Shown here: positions 8,655 to 17,666 of the stretch, one piece after another
How positions within the stretch are numbered: position 1 is the stretch's first letter
How the letters are laid out: every line of letters starts with the position of its first letter
NCBI RefSeq assembly: GCF_001029105.3
Contig: NZ_CP011807.3
Coordinates: 3,038,001 to 3,102,000 of the forward strand
Length of the DNA: 64,000 nt
From: Pandoraea faecigallinarum
Lineage (GTDB): Bacteria > Pseudomonadota > Gammaproteobacteria > Burkholderiales > Burkholderiaceae
Direction: 5' to 3'
The notes under the pieces: model-generated
Seen by the model: the letters and a program-made list of their open reading frames with translations, nothing else
What the model was told of the DNA's origin: nothing
Databases searched by the model: none
Program-made: the position numbers and the translations under genes

Positions 8655-9118
8655 CCGAAAATCAAACGCTCGTTCTATTATTTTTCACTTATTACGTTGG
8701 CGAAGTATCCGCGTCGTTCAAGTCGCGTTTCTGTCACTTCCCCGGACAGAACTTCTGGTCGCGACCGGCATTCGTCGTGCCGGCGAATTCCCGCCAATTC
8801 CGGTCTGCGCGTCGAACACTATCCCTCGTTTCCGATCCCCGGCCTGTCGCGCCCCGCGCCTTCGGATCCCTGTCGCCACGCCATTGTCCACCCCGACAAT
8901 GGCAGGCTGTTGACAGCCTGTCGCCCCTACCCCGATCTGGTGCCGGGTGAGATCCAACGAGCATCCGTTCATACGGTTTTCATCGTTCCCGAGAACCAGG
9001 TGATTCTATAGTACTCCGACGGTGCCGCCGCATGAAAACCATCAAATAATCGATAGACGCTCAATTTCTATTTAACGTATTAACTAGGCCGATTTGATGT
9101 TTATCATTTGCATCTTTT
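8655..9118. other. 464-base gap with two adjacent perfect hairpins
   Basis: The gap lies between two minus-strand c-di-GMP genes. Near 8665-8700 it is AT-rich, which fits a promoter for the gene at 8654. At 8880-8903 a 9-bp perfect inverted repeat (GCCATTGTC / GACAATGGC, 6-base loop) is followed directly at 8904-8919 by a 7-bp one (AGGCTGT / ACAGCCT, 2-base loop). Neither has a T-run. They could be a leader structure of the downstream gene or an end structure of the upstream one. No known riboswitch was recognised. Confidence 0.5.
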
Positions 9119-11389
9119 TTATCGGCAAATGCCAAATCGGGCAATTAGCGAATCCAGTTGTTCGATTTCCACCGGACGGGAAAATAAATAGCCCTGCGCA
9201 CTGAGGGGTACGAAATGCCGCAGCCAATCCAGCTGACGGTCGTTCTCTACGCCTTCGACAATCAGATCGATGCCCAGCGAGCGCGCAATATTCACAATGT
9301 TGGAAATCATGAGACACGAACGCGACGAATCGGGAATCGATTCGACAAACGAGCGATCCACTTTCAGTGTGTCGACGGGAAAACGCGTCAGATAGGACAA
9401 CGATGAGTATCCGGTGCCGAAATCGTCGAGCGCAATGCGCAATCCGGCGCGCTTGAATTGTTCGATCTTCATTTCGACGAGAGCCGGATTCTTGACCATC
9501 ACCGATTCGGTGATTTCCAGTTCGAGCCGATGCGGCTCGATGGCATATGCCTTGACCAGTCGCTCGACGAGTTCGCCAATGTCTCCGCGCCAGAACTGCA
9601 CCGACGACACGTTCACCGCCAGACGCAGCGAACCCATCGGCGTATCGCGCCAGGCGACCAGCTGACGGCACGCCTGGGTCAACGCGAACTCGCCAATGGC
9701 CACGATCTGACCGGTGGTCTCGGCCAGCGGAATGAATTCGCCCGCGCTCAGCACGCCCCGCTCGGGATGACGCCAGCGAATCAGCGCCTCCATGCCGCAC
9801 ACGCAATCGCGGCCGAGCGAGATGATAGGTTGATACGCGAGGAAAAACTCTCCGTTGGCCAGCGCCTGCTCCATCTCTCGTTCCCAGACGACAAGCTGAT
9901 GCGCCTGATGCGTCATTTGCTGCGTGTAGACGCGCACGACACTCTTGCCCGCCTCCTTCGCCGAGTACATTGCCAGATCCGCCTTTTTGATGAGATCGGC
10001 TTCGGTCTCCTCCGGCTTCGTCCAGAACGTCACGCCAATGCTGGCATGCAAAGCGAACGACGTACCGTCGGCCACCATCGGCGCCTTGAGGGCCGCAAGC
10101 AGCGTCTCGCCCAACGGTTCGGCCTGCTCGGGTGCTCCATCGCCTTCGAGCAGAACCATGAATTCGTCGCCGGCAAACCGGGCGAGCATCGCGCTGGCCG
10201 GCATGCGCGGAATGAACCGCTCTGAGACCTGGCGGATGATCTCGTCGCCCTGCGTATGACCGAGCGTGTCGTTCACGCTCTTGAAGTTGTCCAGATCGAT
10301 GTGCAACAACGCGACTTTGCCAAGTCGATCCGGGTTCGCCAGCGCGCGGCGCAGCGACTCCATGAGGGCGTAGCGATTGGGCAGCCCCGTCAGCGCGTCG
10401 AAGGAGATCAGTCGCGTGAGTTGTTGATCCCGGCCGATCAGGCGTTGCATCAGGTACGCGATGAGCGCGAAAAACACCACCAGCGCGACCGAGATGAAGG
10501 TCGCCATCGTCAGATAGACGCGCTCCACATGCCGATACTCGGATAGCTCCTCGTCCAGCGACAATCCCACCTGCACAGCAAGCGGATAGTCCCGCAAATG
10601 ACGATACGCGACCACACGCTCGACGCCGTCGATCGGATCGCGCTGCAAACCGGAGCTACGTTGCTCGTCCGTGAACGGCGGCAATTCACCCGTGCCGGTG
10701 ATGGCAACGCTGGCGCCGGTGCTGCGCGCGAGCAACGCCCCGTCGTCCGCAATGACGGCGATCTGGCCGTACTGCCCGAGCACGGCATTCGTATAGAAAT
10801 CGGAAGTGAAGTAGCTCGGTTCCTGGGACACCACGACCACGCCGGCGAAGGTGCCGTCGGGATTGTTCAGACGCCGGCTGAACTGGAGCACCCATTTGCG
10901 CGACACGCGGCCGAAGACCGGGTGACTGATGTACAGGCCGTCGCTCTCGTGGTCCAGATGAACGCGAAAATGTTCGCGGTCCGCGATGCTCACTCCCGAG
11001 CCGCCAGGCATCGTCGCGGCAATGACGTTGCCTTTGGCGTCTGCAATGCTCACAAGCACCATGAAGCGCTCGGCAACGATTCCCTGGGCCAGCGTCTGCC
11101 TCAGATCAAAGTCACCGCGGCTTCGCTCGTACTCGTACTTCACGAAACGGGTGATCTGATCGACCTGGCGAATGGCGCGCAGGGTCTGTTGTTCCAGCGC
11201 GGTGGAGACAGTCGATGCCGATGCCGCCGTGTCGCGAAGAATTGCCTTGTACTCGATGGAGATGCGCCAGAGCACGGCCGTCCAGAGGAGGACCAGAATC
11301 AGGAGACCGAAAATCAGGATTGCGACGATGGAGCGATAGGAGGTCGCCCAACGTCCGCGCCGCACTCCCGTCATGCTCGGTTCCGCCAT
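9119..11389 (-). CDS. Membrane cache-GGDEF-EAL protein, likely c-di-GMP phosphodiesterase
   Basis: A 756-residue protein. An N-terminal transmembrane helix (about 20-42) is followed by a periplasmic cache sensor (DREHFRVHLDHESDGLYISHP, then FSRRLNNPDGTFAGVVVVS). A second helix (about 295-318) leads to GGDEF and EAL domains. The EAL domain is complete: EALIRWRHPE, VNVSSVQF, EITES, DDFGTGYSSLSYLTR, LKVDRSF, VEGVEN. The GGDEF loop is AGDEF and the RxxD site is absent, so this domain may be regulatory or weakly active. Net c-di-GMP hydrolysis is the likeliest role. It is encoded on the same strand as the DctB-like cyclase 464 bases downstream. Confidence 0.92.
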   Translation of the reverse strand: MAEPSMTGVRRGRWATSYRSIVAILIFGLLILVLLWTAVLWRISIEYKAILRDTAASASTVSTALEQQTLRAIRQVDQITRFVKYEYERSRGDFDLRQTLAQGIVAERFMVLVSIADAKGNVIAATMPGGSGVSIADREHFRVHLDHESDGLYISHPVFGRVSRKWVLQFSRRLNNPDGTFAGVVVVSQEPSYFTSDFYTNAVLGQYGQIAVIADDGALLARSTGASVAITGTGELPPFTDEQRSSGLQRDPIDGVERVVAYRHLRDYPLAVQVGLSLDEELSEYRHVERVYLTMATFISVALVVFFALIAYLMQRLIGRDQQLTRLISFDALTGLPNRYALMESLRRALANPDRLGKVALLHIDLDNFKSVNDTLGHTQGDEIIRQVSERFIPRMPASAMLARFAGDEFMVLLEGDGAPEQAEPLGETLLAALKAPMVADGTSFALHASIGVTFWTKPEETEADLIKKADLAMYSAKEAGKSVVRVYTQQMTHQAHQLVVWEREMEQALANGEFFLAYQPIISLGRDCVCGMEALIRWRHPERGVLSAGEFIPLAETTGQIVAIGEFALTQACRQLVAWRDTPMGSLRLAVNVSSVQFWRGDIGELVERLVKAYAIEPHRLELEITESVMVKNPALVEMKIEQFKRAGLRIALDDFGTGYSSLSYLTRFPVDTLKVDRSFVESIPDSSRSCLMISNIVNIARSLGIDLIVEGVENDRQLDWLRHFVPLSAQGYLFSRPVEIEQLDSLIARFGICR

Positions 11390-11731
11390 AGGTCGAGATC
11401 CTTTCAGCCCTCGCGCCCCCGCGCGATAAGGTCGGTATTGGCCCGTCTGTCAAGAGGATCCAGGAGACGTCACTGACGGACGTCATGGTTTCCGGCAAGT
11501 GTAAGGCAATCCCCGCGCCCCCGGAAGTCGTCCGACGTCGGCTCAATCCCGGGATGTACGAACTTCATCGTGCCGGGCGCGCGCGATCCCGCCTCTCGGC
11601 GTGCCATATCTCGGATTACGGAAGTTTCGGCCACCCCCGCATTAGGAAAATCCCGAGGTCCGTGGGCACAGGCGAAATCCGTGAGGAATGGCATGCAAAA
11701 GACCACGGGACGCACCACGGGCGCTTCCCGT
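11390..11731. other. Intergenic gap, promoter region of the GGDEF-EAL gene
   Basis: A 342-base gap between two minus-strand genes. It contains a GACGTC-N7-GACGTC arrangement at 11466-11484, which could form a small hairpin. No tRNA, no clear terminator for the MerR gene and no credible coding frame were seen. Confidence 0.45.
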
Positions 11732-12124
11732 TCAGGACTTGAGGAGATCGATGATGGATTCGAGGCGGCGACGCAGGTCGCCCACGTCGAGCGCCCCGTC
11801 GCCCGGTTCGCCGGACATGGCGTCGCCCGGCTGAGCGGTCGCGCCGGAGGCCCGGGCACCGCGCGGTGTGTCGGCCTCCAGCCGATTACGGGCGCCATTG
11901 ATGGTAAAGCCCTGCTCGTAGAGCAGTTCCCGGATACGCCGGATCAGCAGGACTTCGTGGTGTTGGTAGTACCGCCGGTTGCCCCGCCGCTTGACCGGGC
12001 GCAATTGCGTGAATTCTTGCTCCCAATAGCGCAGCACATGCGGCTTGACACCACATAGCTCGCTCACTTCACCGATGGTGAAGTAACGCTTGGCGGGAAT
12101 CGGCGGCAAGGCAACGTGATCCAT
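11732..12124 (-). CDS. MerR-family transcriptional regulator
   Basis: A 130-residue regulator with a MerR winged helix near the N-terminus (YFTIGEVSELCGVKPHVLRYWEQEF at about 14-38, then RRGNRRYYQHHEVLLIRRI). The usual long dimerisation helix is short. The C-terminal half is low-complexity (Ala, Gly, Asp) and ends in a predicted helix (LRRRLESIIDLLKS). No metal-binding cysteine pair is seen, so it is not a metal sensor of the CueR/ZntR type. Its place after ihfA is conserved in Burkholderiales genomes. The target genes are unknown. Confidence 0.9.
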   Translation of the reverse strand: MDHVALPPIPAKRYFTIGEVSELCGVKPHVLRYWEQEFTQLRPVKRRGNRRYYQHHEVLLIRRIRELLYEQGFTINGARNRLEADTPRGARASGATAQPGDAMSGEPGDGALDVGDLRRRLESIIDLLKS

Positions 12125-12160
12125 CGCGGCGTTAGCGGAATGGGACGACGGTTAAATTGC

Positions 12161-12199
12161 GGACGAAAAACCAACGGCCGCCACAGAATGCGGCGGCCG
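12161..12199 (-). terminator. Weak intrinsic terminator after ihfA
   Basis: On the minus strand CGGCCGCC pairs with GGCGGCCG (12192-12199 with 12175-12182), followed by TTGGTTTTT. The stem is strong but the T-run is interrupted, so partial readthrough into the MerR gene is possible. Confidence 0.55.
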
Positions 12200-12203
12200 G
12201 GAA

Positions 12204-12596
12204 TTACTTGCTCAGTACGCCAGACTCGACCATCGACTTGAGCTTTTGGCTGGCGTGGAAGGTAACGACGCGACGCGCAGCGATCGGAATGGCTTCACCG
12301 GTCTTCGGATTCCGCCCCGGCCGTTGCGGCTTGTCGCGCAACTGGAAGTTACCGAAGCCCGACAGCTTGACACTGTCGCCGGACTCGAGAGCGTCGCGAA
12401 TCGATTCGAAAAACGCTTCGACCATGTCCTTCGCTTCACGCTTGTTCAGGCCAACGTGCTCGAACAGCAACTCCGCCAGTTCGGCCTTGGTCAGCGTCGG
12501 CGCCTCGGTCGAGACCTCGTTCACTTCGCTGCGACCCAGCGCAATGCGCTGTGCCGCGAGCATGGCTTCAAATTCACCAGGATTCATTTCGTTCAT
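12204..12596 (-). CDS. ihfA: Integration host factor alpha subunit
   Basis: A 130-residue HU/IHF-family protein, the alpha half of the DNA-bending heterodimer [33 protein letters not shown] marks the helical dimer domain. [19 protein letters not shown] followed by KTGE marks the beta arm, with the intercalating proline. About 30 extra residues at the N-terminus, as in other Burkholderiales, make it longer than the 99-residue E. coli protein. I chose ATG 12596 (MNEMNPGEF) over a GTG at 12605, by similarity to known homologues. It lies 62 bases after pheT, as in E. coli. Confidence 0.95.
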   Translation of the reverse strand: MNEMNPGEFEAMLAAQRIALGRSEVNEVSTEAPTLTKAELAELLFEHVGLNKREAKDMVEAFFESIRDALESGDSVKLSGFGNFQLRDKPQRPGRNPKTGEAIPIAARRVVTFHASQKLKSMVESGVLSK

Positions 12597-12658
12597 ACGT
12601 CCCACGCGATGGCGATGACAGTGCGATAACCCACTCGCACCCGGATTTTTACTGGGCG

Positions 12659-15097
12659 TTAGGCGCGCAAGCGTGCACCAAACCCTTCTACCCGTTGTAC
12701 CAGTGCGTTAATGGCGCCCTGGACCGTCTCGTCCTGCAACGTACCCGAGGGGTCTTGCAGAGTAACACGAAACGCCACGCTTTTGTCCTGCGCTCCCAGG
12801 GAGCCCGACGTGGCGCCAGCCTTGGGCCGGAACTCGTCGAACAGGCGCACCGATTGCACCACGCTGCATGCCGGATCGTCGTCGCGCGCGGCAAGCATCG
12901 CATCGAGCAACACTTGCACCGGCTGCGACTGATCGACCACCAGCGCGATGTCGCGCGTGACTGGCGGGAACTTGGAAATGTCCTCGTAGCTCGCGACGTC
13001 ACGGCCGAACAGTGCTTCGGCTTCAATCTCAAACAACACCGGTGCCTGCGGCAGATCGTACTTCTGCTGCCAACGCGGATGCAGTTCGCCGATGAAGCCC
13101 ACACGCTTGCCATCGATTTCGATCGCCGCACTGCGTCCCGGGTGCAACGCCGGATGCTCCGCCTTCACGAAGCGCGCCGTGCGCGGCGCCAGCAACGCTT
13201 CCAGATCGCCCTTCACATCGAAGAAGTCGACCTGACGCGCAGCCGCGCCCCACTGCTCTTCGAGCACCGGACCATACGCCAGCGCAGCGACGGTCACCGG
13301 CTGACGATAGCCGCCCACACTCAGCTCGCCCGACGCCACCGTATTGTCACGGCGATACGTGCGACCGATTTCGAACACACGAACGCGCGAGGCCTTGCGA
13401 TTCAGGTTGTAACGCGTGGTCGCGATCAGGCTGCCGATGAGCGTCGAGCGCATCACGGCGAGATGACTCGCGATCGGGTTCAGCAACTTTATCGGATTGT
13501 CGTTGCCGGCAAAGTCCGTTTCCCATTCCACGTCGACGAAGCTGAAACCGACCGTCTCGTGATAGTCACGCGCCGCCACGGCGTGGCGCACCGCGTGTTG
13601 CGAGCGGCGGCCTTCGTGCGTCGGACGCATTTCGCTCGCCGCCACCGGCGGATTGGCCGGAATGCGATCGAAACCGTAAATGCGCGCGATTTCTTCAATC
13701 AGGTCCTCTTCGATCTCGATATCGAAGCGGTAGGACGGCGGCGTCACTTCGAACACGCCATCGTTGAGCGTGAACGGCAGACCGAGACGCGTAAAGATGG
13801 CGCTCATTTCCTGCTCGGAAACCGGCACGCCCAAAATCTTGACGGCCCGCGTCACACGCATCTTCACCGGCTGACGCTCAGGTAGCTTCGCGACCAGGTC
13901 TTCCAGCGGACCGGCCTGTCCGCCGCAAATCTCGAGGACCAGTTGCGTGGCGCGCTCGAGGGCGCGTACGTTTGCGGCGAAATCGACGCCACGCTCGAAG
14001 CGATGCGATGCGTCGCTCGTGAAGTTGTACTTGCGTGCCCGGCCCTGGACCGCCTGCGGGAAGAAGAATGCACCTTCCAGGAAGATGTTCTGCGTCTCGA
14101 GTCCCGCCTTCGTCGAGTCGCCGCCCATAATGCCGGCGAGACCGATCGGACCGCTCGCGTCCGTGATGGCGAGCGTGCTTTCGTCGAGCGTCACGGTCTG
14201 CTCGTTGAGCAGCTTGAGTGTCTCCCCGGCACGGGCGAAACGCACGTCGATGCCGCCTTGCAGACGGTTCAGATCGTAGACGTGCAAGGGCTGGCCCAAT
14301 TCGAGCATCACGTAGTTGGTGATGTCGACGAGCGCCGAGATACTGCGTTGACCGGCACGCTCGAGGCGCTCCACCATCCAGCGCGGCGACGGCGCTGCGG
14401 CGTTCACATTACGAATGATGCGACCACCGAAGCGTCCACACCCCTCCGGCGAGCTGATACGCACCGGCAGCGTGTCGGCGATGGTGGCGGGCTGGGCGCC
14501 CTGCCCCGGCAGATCCTTGAGCGGTGCACCGGTAATGGCCGCGACTTCACGCGCGACGCCGAGCAGCGACAGGCAGTCCGCCTTGTTCGGCGTGAGCTTG
14601 ACGACGAACACCGTATCGTCGAGATCGAGATACTCGCGAATGTTCATGCCCACCGGTGCGTCTTCCGGCAGGATCATCAGACCGGCGTGGTCGTCCGAGA
14701 GCTTGAGTTCACGCGCCGAGCACAGCATGCCGAAGCTTTGAACGCCGCGCAGCTTGCCAATCTTGATCTGGAACGGTGCACCGCCCGCCTCCGCCGGCGG
14801 CAGTGCCGCGCCCACCGTGGCGCACGGCACCTTGATGCCGGGCGCCACGTTCGGCGCGCCACACACGATGGTGAGCGTCTCGCCCGTGCCGGCGTCGACC
14901 TGGCAGACATTCAGACGGTCGGCGTCCGGGTGACGGACGACTTCGAGCACCTTGGCCACAACCACACCGGTAAACGGCGGGGCGACCGGGTCGGTTTCCT
15001 CGACTTCCAGCCCGGACATCGTCAGGGCATGCGCCAACGCGTCCGTCGACAAATCCGGGTCGACCAAGGTACGCAGCCACGATTCAGAGAATTGCAT
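12659..15097 (-). CDS. pheT: Phenylalanyl-tRNA synthetase beta subunit
   Basis: An 812-residue protein matching the bacterial PheT layout. It has an N-terminal EMAPII-like tRNA-binding domain ([20 protein letters not shown], residues about 39-150), B3/4 editing domain (about 215-390), B5 domain (about 405-475), catalytic-like core, and the FDX-ACB anticodon-binding domain at the C-terminus ([15 protein letters not shown]). With PheS it forms the alpha2-beta2 enzyme that charges tRNA-Phe and edits mis-charged tyrosine. It follows pheS by 86 bases on the same strand, and ihfA follows it. The length is normal and no key block is missing. Confidence 0.98.
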   Translation of the reverse strand: MQFSESWLRTLVDPDLSTDALAHALTMSGLEVEETDPVAPPFTGVVVAKVLEVVRHPDADRLNVCQVDAGTGETLTIVCGAPNVAPGIKVPCATVGAALPPAEAGGAPFQIKIGKLRGVQSFGMLCSARELKLSDDHAGLMILPEDAPVGMNIREYLDLDDTVFVVKLTPNKADCLSLLGVAREVAAITGAPLKDLPGQGAQPATIADTLPVRISSPEGCGRFGGRIIRNVNAAAPSPRWMVERLERAGQRSISALVDITNYVMLELGQPLHVYDLNRLQGGIDVRFARAGETLKLLNEQTVTLDESTLAITDASGPIGLAGIMGGDSTKAGLETQNIFLEGAFFFPQAVQGRARKYNFTSDASHRFERGVDFAANVRALERATQLVLEICGGQAGPLEDLVAKLPERQPVKMRVTRAVKILGVPVSEQEMSAIFTRLGLPFTLNDGVFEVTPPSYRFDIEIEEDLIEEIARIYGFDRIPANPPVAASEMRPTHEGRRSQHAVRHAVAARDYHETVGFSFVDVEWETDFAGNDNPIKLLNPIASHLAVMRSTLIGSLIATTRYNLNRKASRVRVFEIGRTYRRDNTVASGELSVGGYRQPVTVAALAYGPVLEEQWGAAARQVDFFDVKGDLEALLAPRTARFVKAEHPALHPGRSAAIEIDGKRVGFIGELHPRWQQKYDLPQAPVLFEIEAEALFGRDVASYEDISKFPPVTRDIALVVDQSQPVQVLLDAMLAARDDDPACSVVQSVRLFDEFRPKAGATSGSLGAQDKSVAFRVTLQDPSGTLQDETVQGAINALVQRVEGFGARLRA

Positions 15098-15183
15098 GGA
15101 TCAGTTCGCTCGCAGTTAAGTCTTCACTTCCGGGGGCCCAGCGGCAGCGGCTTTGCGCGCCAGCCAGGAACTACCGGCATCGA

Positions 15184-16197
15184 TTACATGAATTGGCGCA
15201 GGAAGCGCAGGTCGTTCTCATAGAACAGGCGCAAATCCTGAACGCCGTAGCGCAGCATCGTCAGACGCTCCAGCCCCGAGCCGAAGGCAAAGCCGATGTA
15301 GCGCTCGGGGTCGAGCCCCATATTACGGATCACCGTGGGATGCACCTGACCCGAGCCCGAGATTTCCAGCCACTTGCCGGCGTTCTTGCCGGTCTCGAAC
15401 TGCATGTCGATCTCGGCGGACGGCTCGGTGAACGGGAAGTACGACGGGCGGAAACGCACCTGAATGTCGTCGCGCTCGAAGAACTTGCGCAGGAAGTCGG
15501 TGTACACGCCCTTCAGATCGGCAAAGCTGATGTCTTCGGCAATCCAGAGACCTTCGACCTGATGGAACATCGGCGAATGGGTAGCATCGGAGTCGACGCG
15601 ATACGTACGGCCCGGCGCGATCACCTTGATCGGCGGCTTGTTCATGCGGGCGTAACGCACCTGCATTGGGCTAGTGTGCGTGCGCAGCAGCAAAGGCTTG
15701 CCGGCGTCGTCGTTGCCTTCGACGTAGAAAGTGTCCTGCATCGAACGCGCCGGGTGGTTCTCCGGGCTGTTCAACGCCGTAAAGTTGAACCAATCGGTTT
15801 CGATTTCGGGGCCGTCGGCCACGTCGAAACCGATGGAGCGGAAAATCTGTTCAACGCGCTCCCAGGTGGTGAGCACGGGGTGCAGGCTGCCTGCGCCCAG
15901 GCCGCGGCCGGGCAACGTGACATCGATCGCCTCGGCGGACAGGCGCGCATCGAGCAGCGCATCGGCCATGGCCTGACGTCGCGCCTGCAAGGCGCCTTCG
16001 ATCTGTTGCTTGGCCGCATTGATCCGCGCGCCTTCGGTCTTGCGCGCTTCGGGATCGAGCTTGCCGAGGCCCTTGAGCAACTCGGTCAGCTGGCCGGTCT
16101 TTCCGAGAAAGCGGGCTTTCTCGTTTTCCAGCGCGGCGGCGTCGGGAGCGGCGGCGAACGCACGCTGCGCTTCGCTGACGATAAGTTCCAGATCCAT
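15184..16197 (-). CDS. pheS: Phenylalanyl-tRNA synthetase alpha subunit
   Basis: A 337-residue class II aminoacyl-tRNA synthetase subunit. An N-terminal coiled-coil arm (about 1-90) precedes the catalytic core. The class II motifs are visible: motif 2 around [19 protein letters not shown], the GSGQVHP turn, and motif 3 [17 protein letters not shown]. It activates phenylalanine and works with PheT. The gene sits after rplT with an intrinsic terminator in between (16254-16290), so its expression may be partly uncoupled from the ribosomal genes upstream. The ATG at 16197 gives the typical start. Confidence 0.98.
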   Translation of the reverse strand: MDLELIVSEAQRAFAAAPDAAALENEKARFLGKTGQLTELLKGLGKLDPEARKTEGARINAAKQQIEGALQARRQAMADALLDARLSAEAIDVTLPGRGLGAGSLHPVLTTWERVEQIFRSIGFDVADGPEIETDWFNFTALNSPENHPARSMQDTFYVEGNDDAGKPLLLRTHTSPMQVRYARMNKPPIKVIAPGRTYRVDSDATHSPMFHQVEGLWIAEDISFADLKGVYTDFLRKFFERDDIQVRFRPSYFPFTEPSAEIDMQFETGKNAGKWLEISGSGQVHPTVIRNMGLDPERYIGFAFGSGLERLTMLRYGVQDLRLFYENDLRFLRQFM

Positions 16198-16253
16198 ATG
16201 CTACAGACTCAAGTTAGGCGGTCCGAAGGGCCGCAAATTCAAGCAAAAAGGCA

Positions 16254-16290
16254 GGCGAAAAACAAAAGGGGGCTCCGATGAGAGCCCCCT
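16254..16290 (-). terminator. Intrinsic terminator between rplT and pheS
   Basis: On the minus strand AGGGGGCTC (16290-16282) pairs with GAGCCCCCT (16275-16267), and TTTTGTTTTT follows. It sits inside the otherwise continuous thrS-pheT cluster. It may act as an attenuator before pheST, but I saw no Phe-rich leader peptide. Confidence 0.85.
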
Positions 16291-16335
16291 CTTGGCGAAC
16301 GGCGCGCGATAAACGCGCTATACGCAAACTACAGC

Positions 16336-16695
16336 TTAGGCTGCGACGGCGGCTTTCACCTGAGCGACAATCGCGGCAAACGCCGGCTTGTCGTTGATGG
16401 CCATGTCGGACAGCACCTTGCGGTCGAGTTCGATCGAGGCCTTCTTCAGACCAGCGATGAACACGCTGTAGGTCATACCGTGCTGACGCACACCTGCATT
16501 GATACGCGCAATCCACAAGGCGCGGAACACACGCTTCTTGTTACGGCGATCGCGATAGGCGTATTGCCCGGCGCGCATGACCGCTTGCTTGGCGATGCGG
16601 AAGACGTTATTGCGGCGGCCGCGGAAACCCTTGGCTGCTGCGATGACTTTCTTATGGCGGGCCCGTGCGGTGACCCCACGTTTGACTCGAGGCAT
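16336..16695 (-). CDS. rplT: 50S ribosomal protein L20
   Basis: A 119-residue protein with the unmistakable L20 sequence: [20 protein letters not shown] at the N-terminus, then [20 protein letters not shown] and the C-terminal globular part ([20 protein letters not shown]). L20 binds 23S rRNA early in 50S assembly. In E. coli and Bacillus it also represses its own operon by binding the leader RNA. It lies 25 bases downstream of rpmI, as usual. Length is standard. Confidence 0.98.
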   Translation of the reverse strand: MPRVKRGVTARARHKKVIAAAKGFRGRRNNVFRIAKQAVMRAGQYAYRDRRNKKRVFRALWIARINAGVRQHGMTYSVFIAGLKKASIELDRKVLSDMAINDKPAFAAIVAQVKAAVAA

Positions 16696-16720
16696 GTTTC
16701 TCTCCTATCTAAGTCGGGGT

Positions 16721-16918
16721 TTAAGCGAAGGGCAGCATTGCGCGTACGGAGTTCAGATCAGACTCATGAACGCCGACGGCACCGCGCAGGTGACGCTTAT
16801 TCTTGGTAGTCTTCTTCGTCAGAATGTGACGCTTGAAGGCCTGACCACGCTTGACGGTACCGCCAGGACGCACGCGAAAGCGCTTCTTGGCACCGCTCTT
16901 GGTTTTCATCTTGGGCAT
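16721..16918 (-). CDS. rpmI: 50S ribosomal protein L35
   Basis: A 65-residue basic protein beginning [20 protein letters not shown] and ending [15 protein letters not shown], typical of L35. The frame is open for ten more codons upstream, but the family start at 16918 is clear. It belongs to the infC-rpmI-rplT cluster. The gap to infC (177 bases) contains a short GC-rich stretch that may take part in L20 autoregulation; I could not define that structure. Confidence 0.98.
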   Translation of the reverse strand: MPKMKTKSGAKKRFRVRPGGTVKRGQAFKRHILTKKTTKNKRHLRGAVGVHESDLNSVRAMLPFA

Positions 16919-17095
16919 GAAAAACTCCAGGGTTTTTAACATGATCACAGGTGTGACGCCAAAATCGCGCCCCTTTTAGAACCCGAGACCACTTATTTTC
17001 AGGGCCGGACTGCGCCCTGTATCACTGCCGCGCCCCTGACGGGCCACGGCGGCAATGCGGACTGCCCGGCGGCGCCATTCGGCACCGCCACGGCA

Positions 17096-17614
17096 TTATT
17101 TCTTCTTCGGCGCGATGACCATGATCATCTGACGGCCTTCCATCTTCGGCATCTGTTCCGGCTGGCCGAACTCTTCGAGATCGGACTTCAGACGTTCCAG
17201 CATACGAGCACCGATTTCCTGGTGAGCCATCTCACGGCCGCGGAAACGCAGCGTGATCTTGGTCTTATCGCCGTCTTCGAGGAAACGCTTCAGATTGCGC
17301 AGCTTGACGTTGTAGTCACCATCGTCGGTGCCCGGACGGAATTTGACTTCCTTGATCTGGACAACCTTCTGCTTCAGCTTGTTCTCGTGCGCTTTCTTCT
17401 GTTCCGAATACTTGAATTTGCCGTAGTCCATCAGACGGCAAACCGGCGGATTCGCGGTCGGTGCAATTTCCACCAGATCGACATCAGCCTCTTCGGACAG
17501 ACGGAAAGCTTCTGCCAGTTTCACAATGCCGAGCGGCTCGTTGTCGACGCCATTTAGACGCACTTCGGGCGCAGTAATCTCGCCGTTGATGCGATGCGAC
17601 TTATCGGTAGCGAT
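17096..17614 (-). CDS. infC: Translation initiation factor IF-3, ATC start codon
   Basis: A 172-residue IF-3. The N-terminal domain begins [20 protein letters not shown] after the initiator, and the C-terminal domain contains [20 protein letters not shown] and the end [10 protein letters not shown]-3 binds the 30S subunit, keeps subunits apart and checks the start codon. There is no ATG, GTG or TTG at the family start position. The frame reaches an ATC at 17614-17612, with GAGG nine bases upstream. A GTG at 17563 would remove 17 conserved residues. Rare start codons on infC are known (AUU in E. coli), and IF-3 uses them for autoregulation. Confidence 0.93.
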   Translation of the reverse strand: MATDKSHRINGEITAPEVRLNGVDNEPLGIVKLAEAFRLSEEADVDLVEIAPTANPPVCRLMDYGKFKYSEQKKAHENKLKQKVVQIKEVKFRPGTDDGDYNVKLRNLKRFLEDGDKTKITLRFRGREMAHQEIGARMLERLKSDLEEFGQPEQMPKMEGRQMIMVIAPKKK

Positions 17615-17666
17615 GTTGCTTATCCTCGAAAAAAGTCAAAAATTTAGCCGCGCTGTCCGACAGGCG

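Noticed and set aside
8655..9118. c-di-GMP riboswitch upstream of the cyclase gene
   Set aside because: The conserved core of class I or II was not found on either strand.
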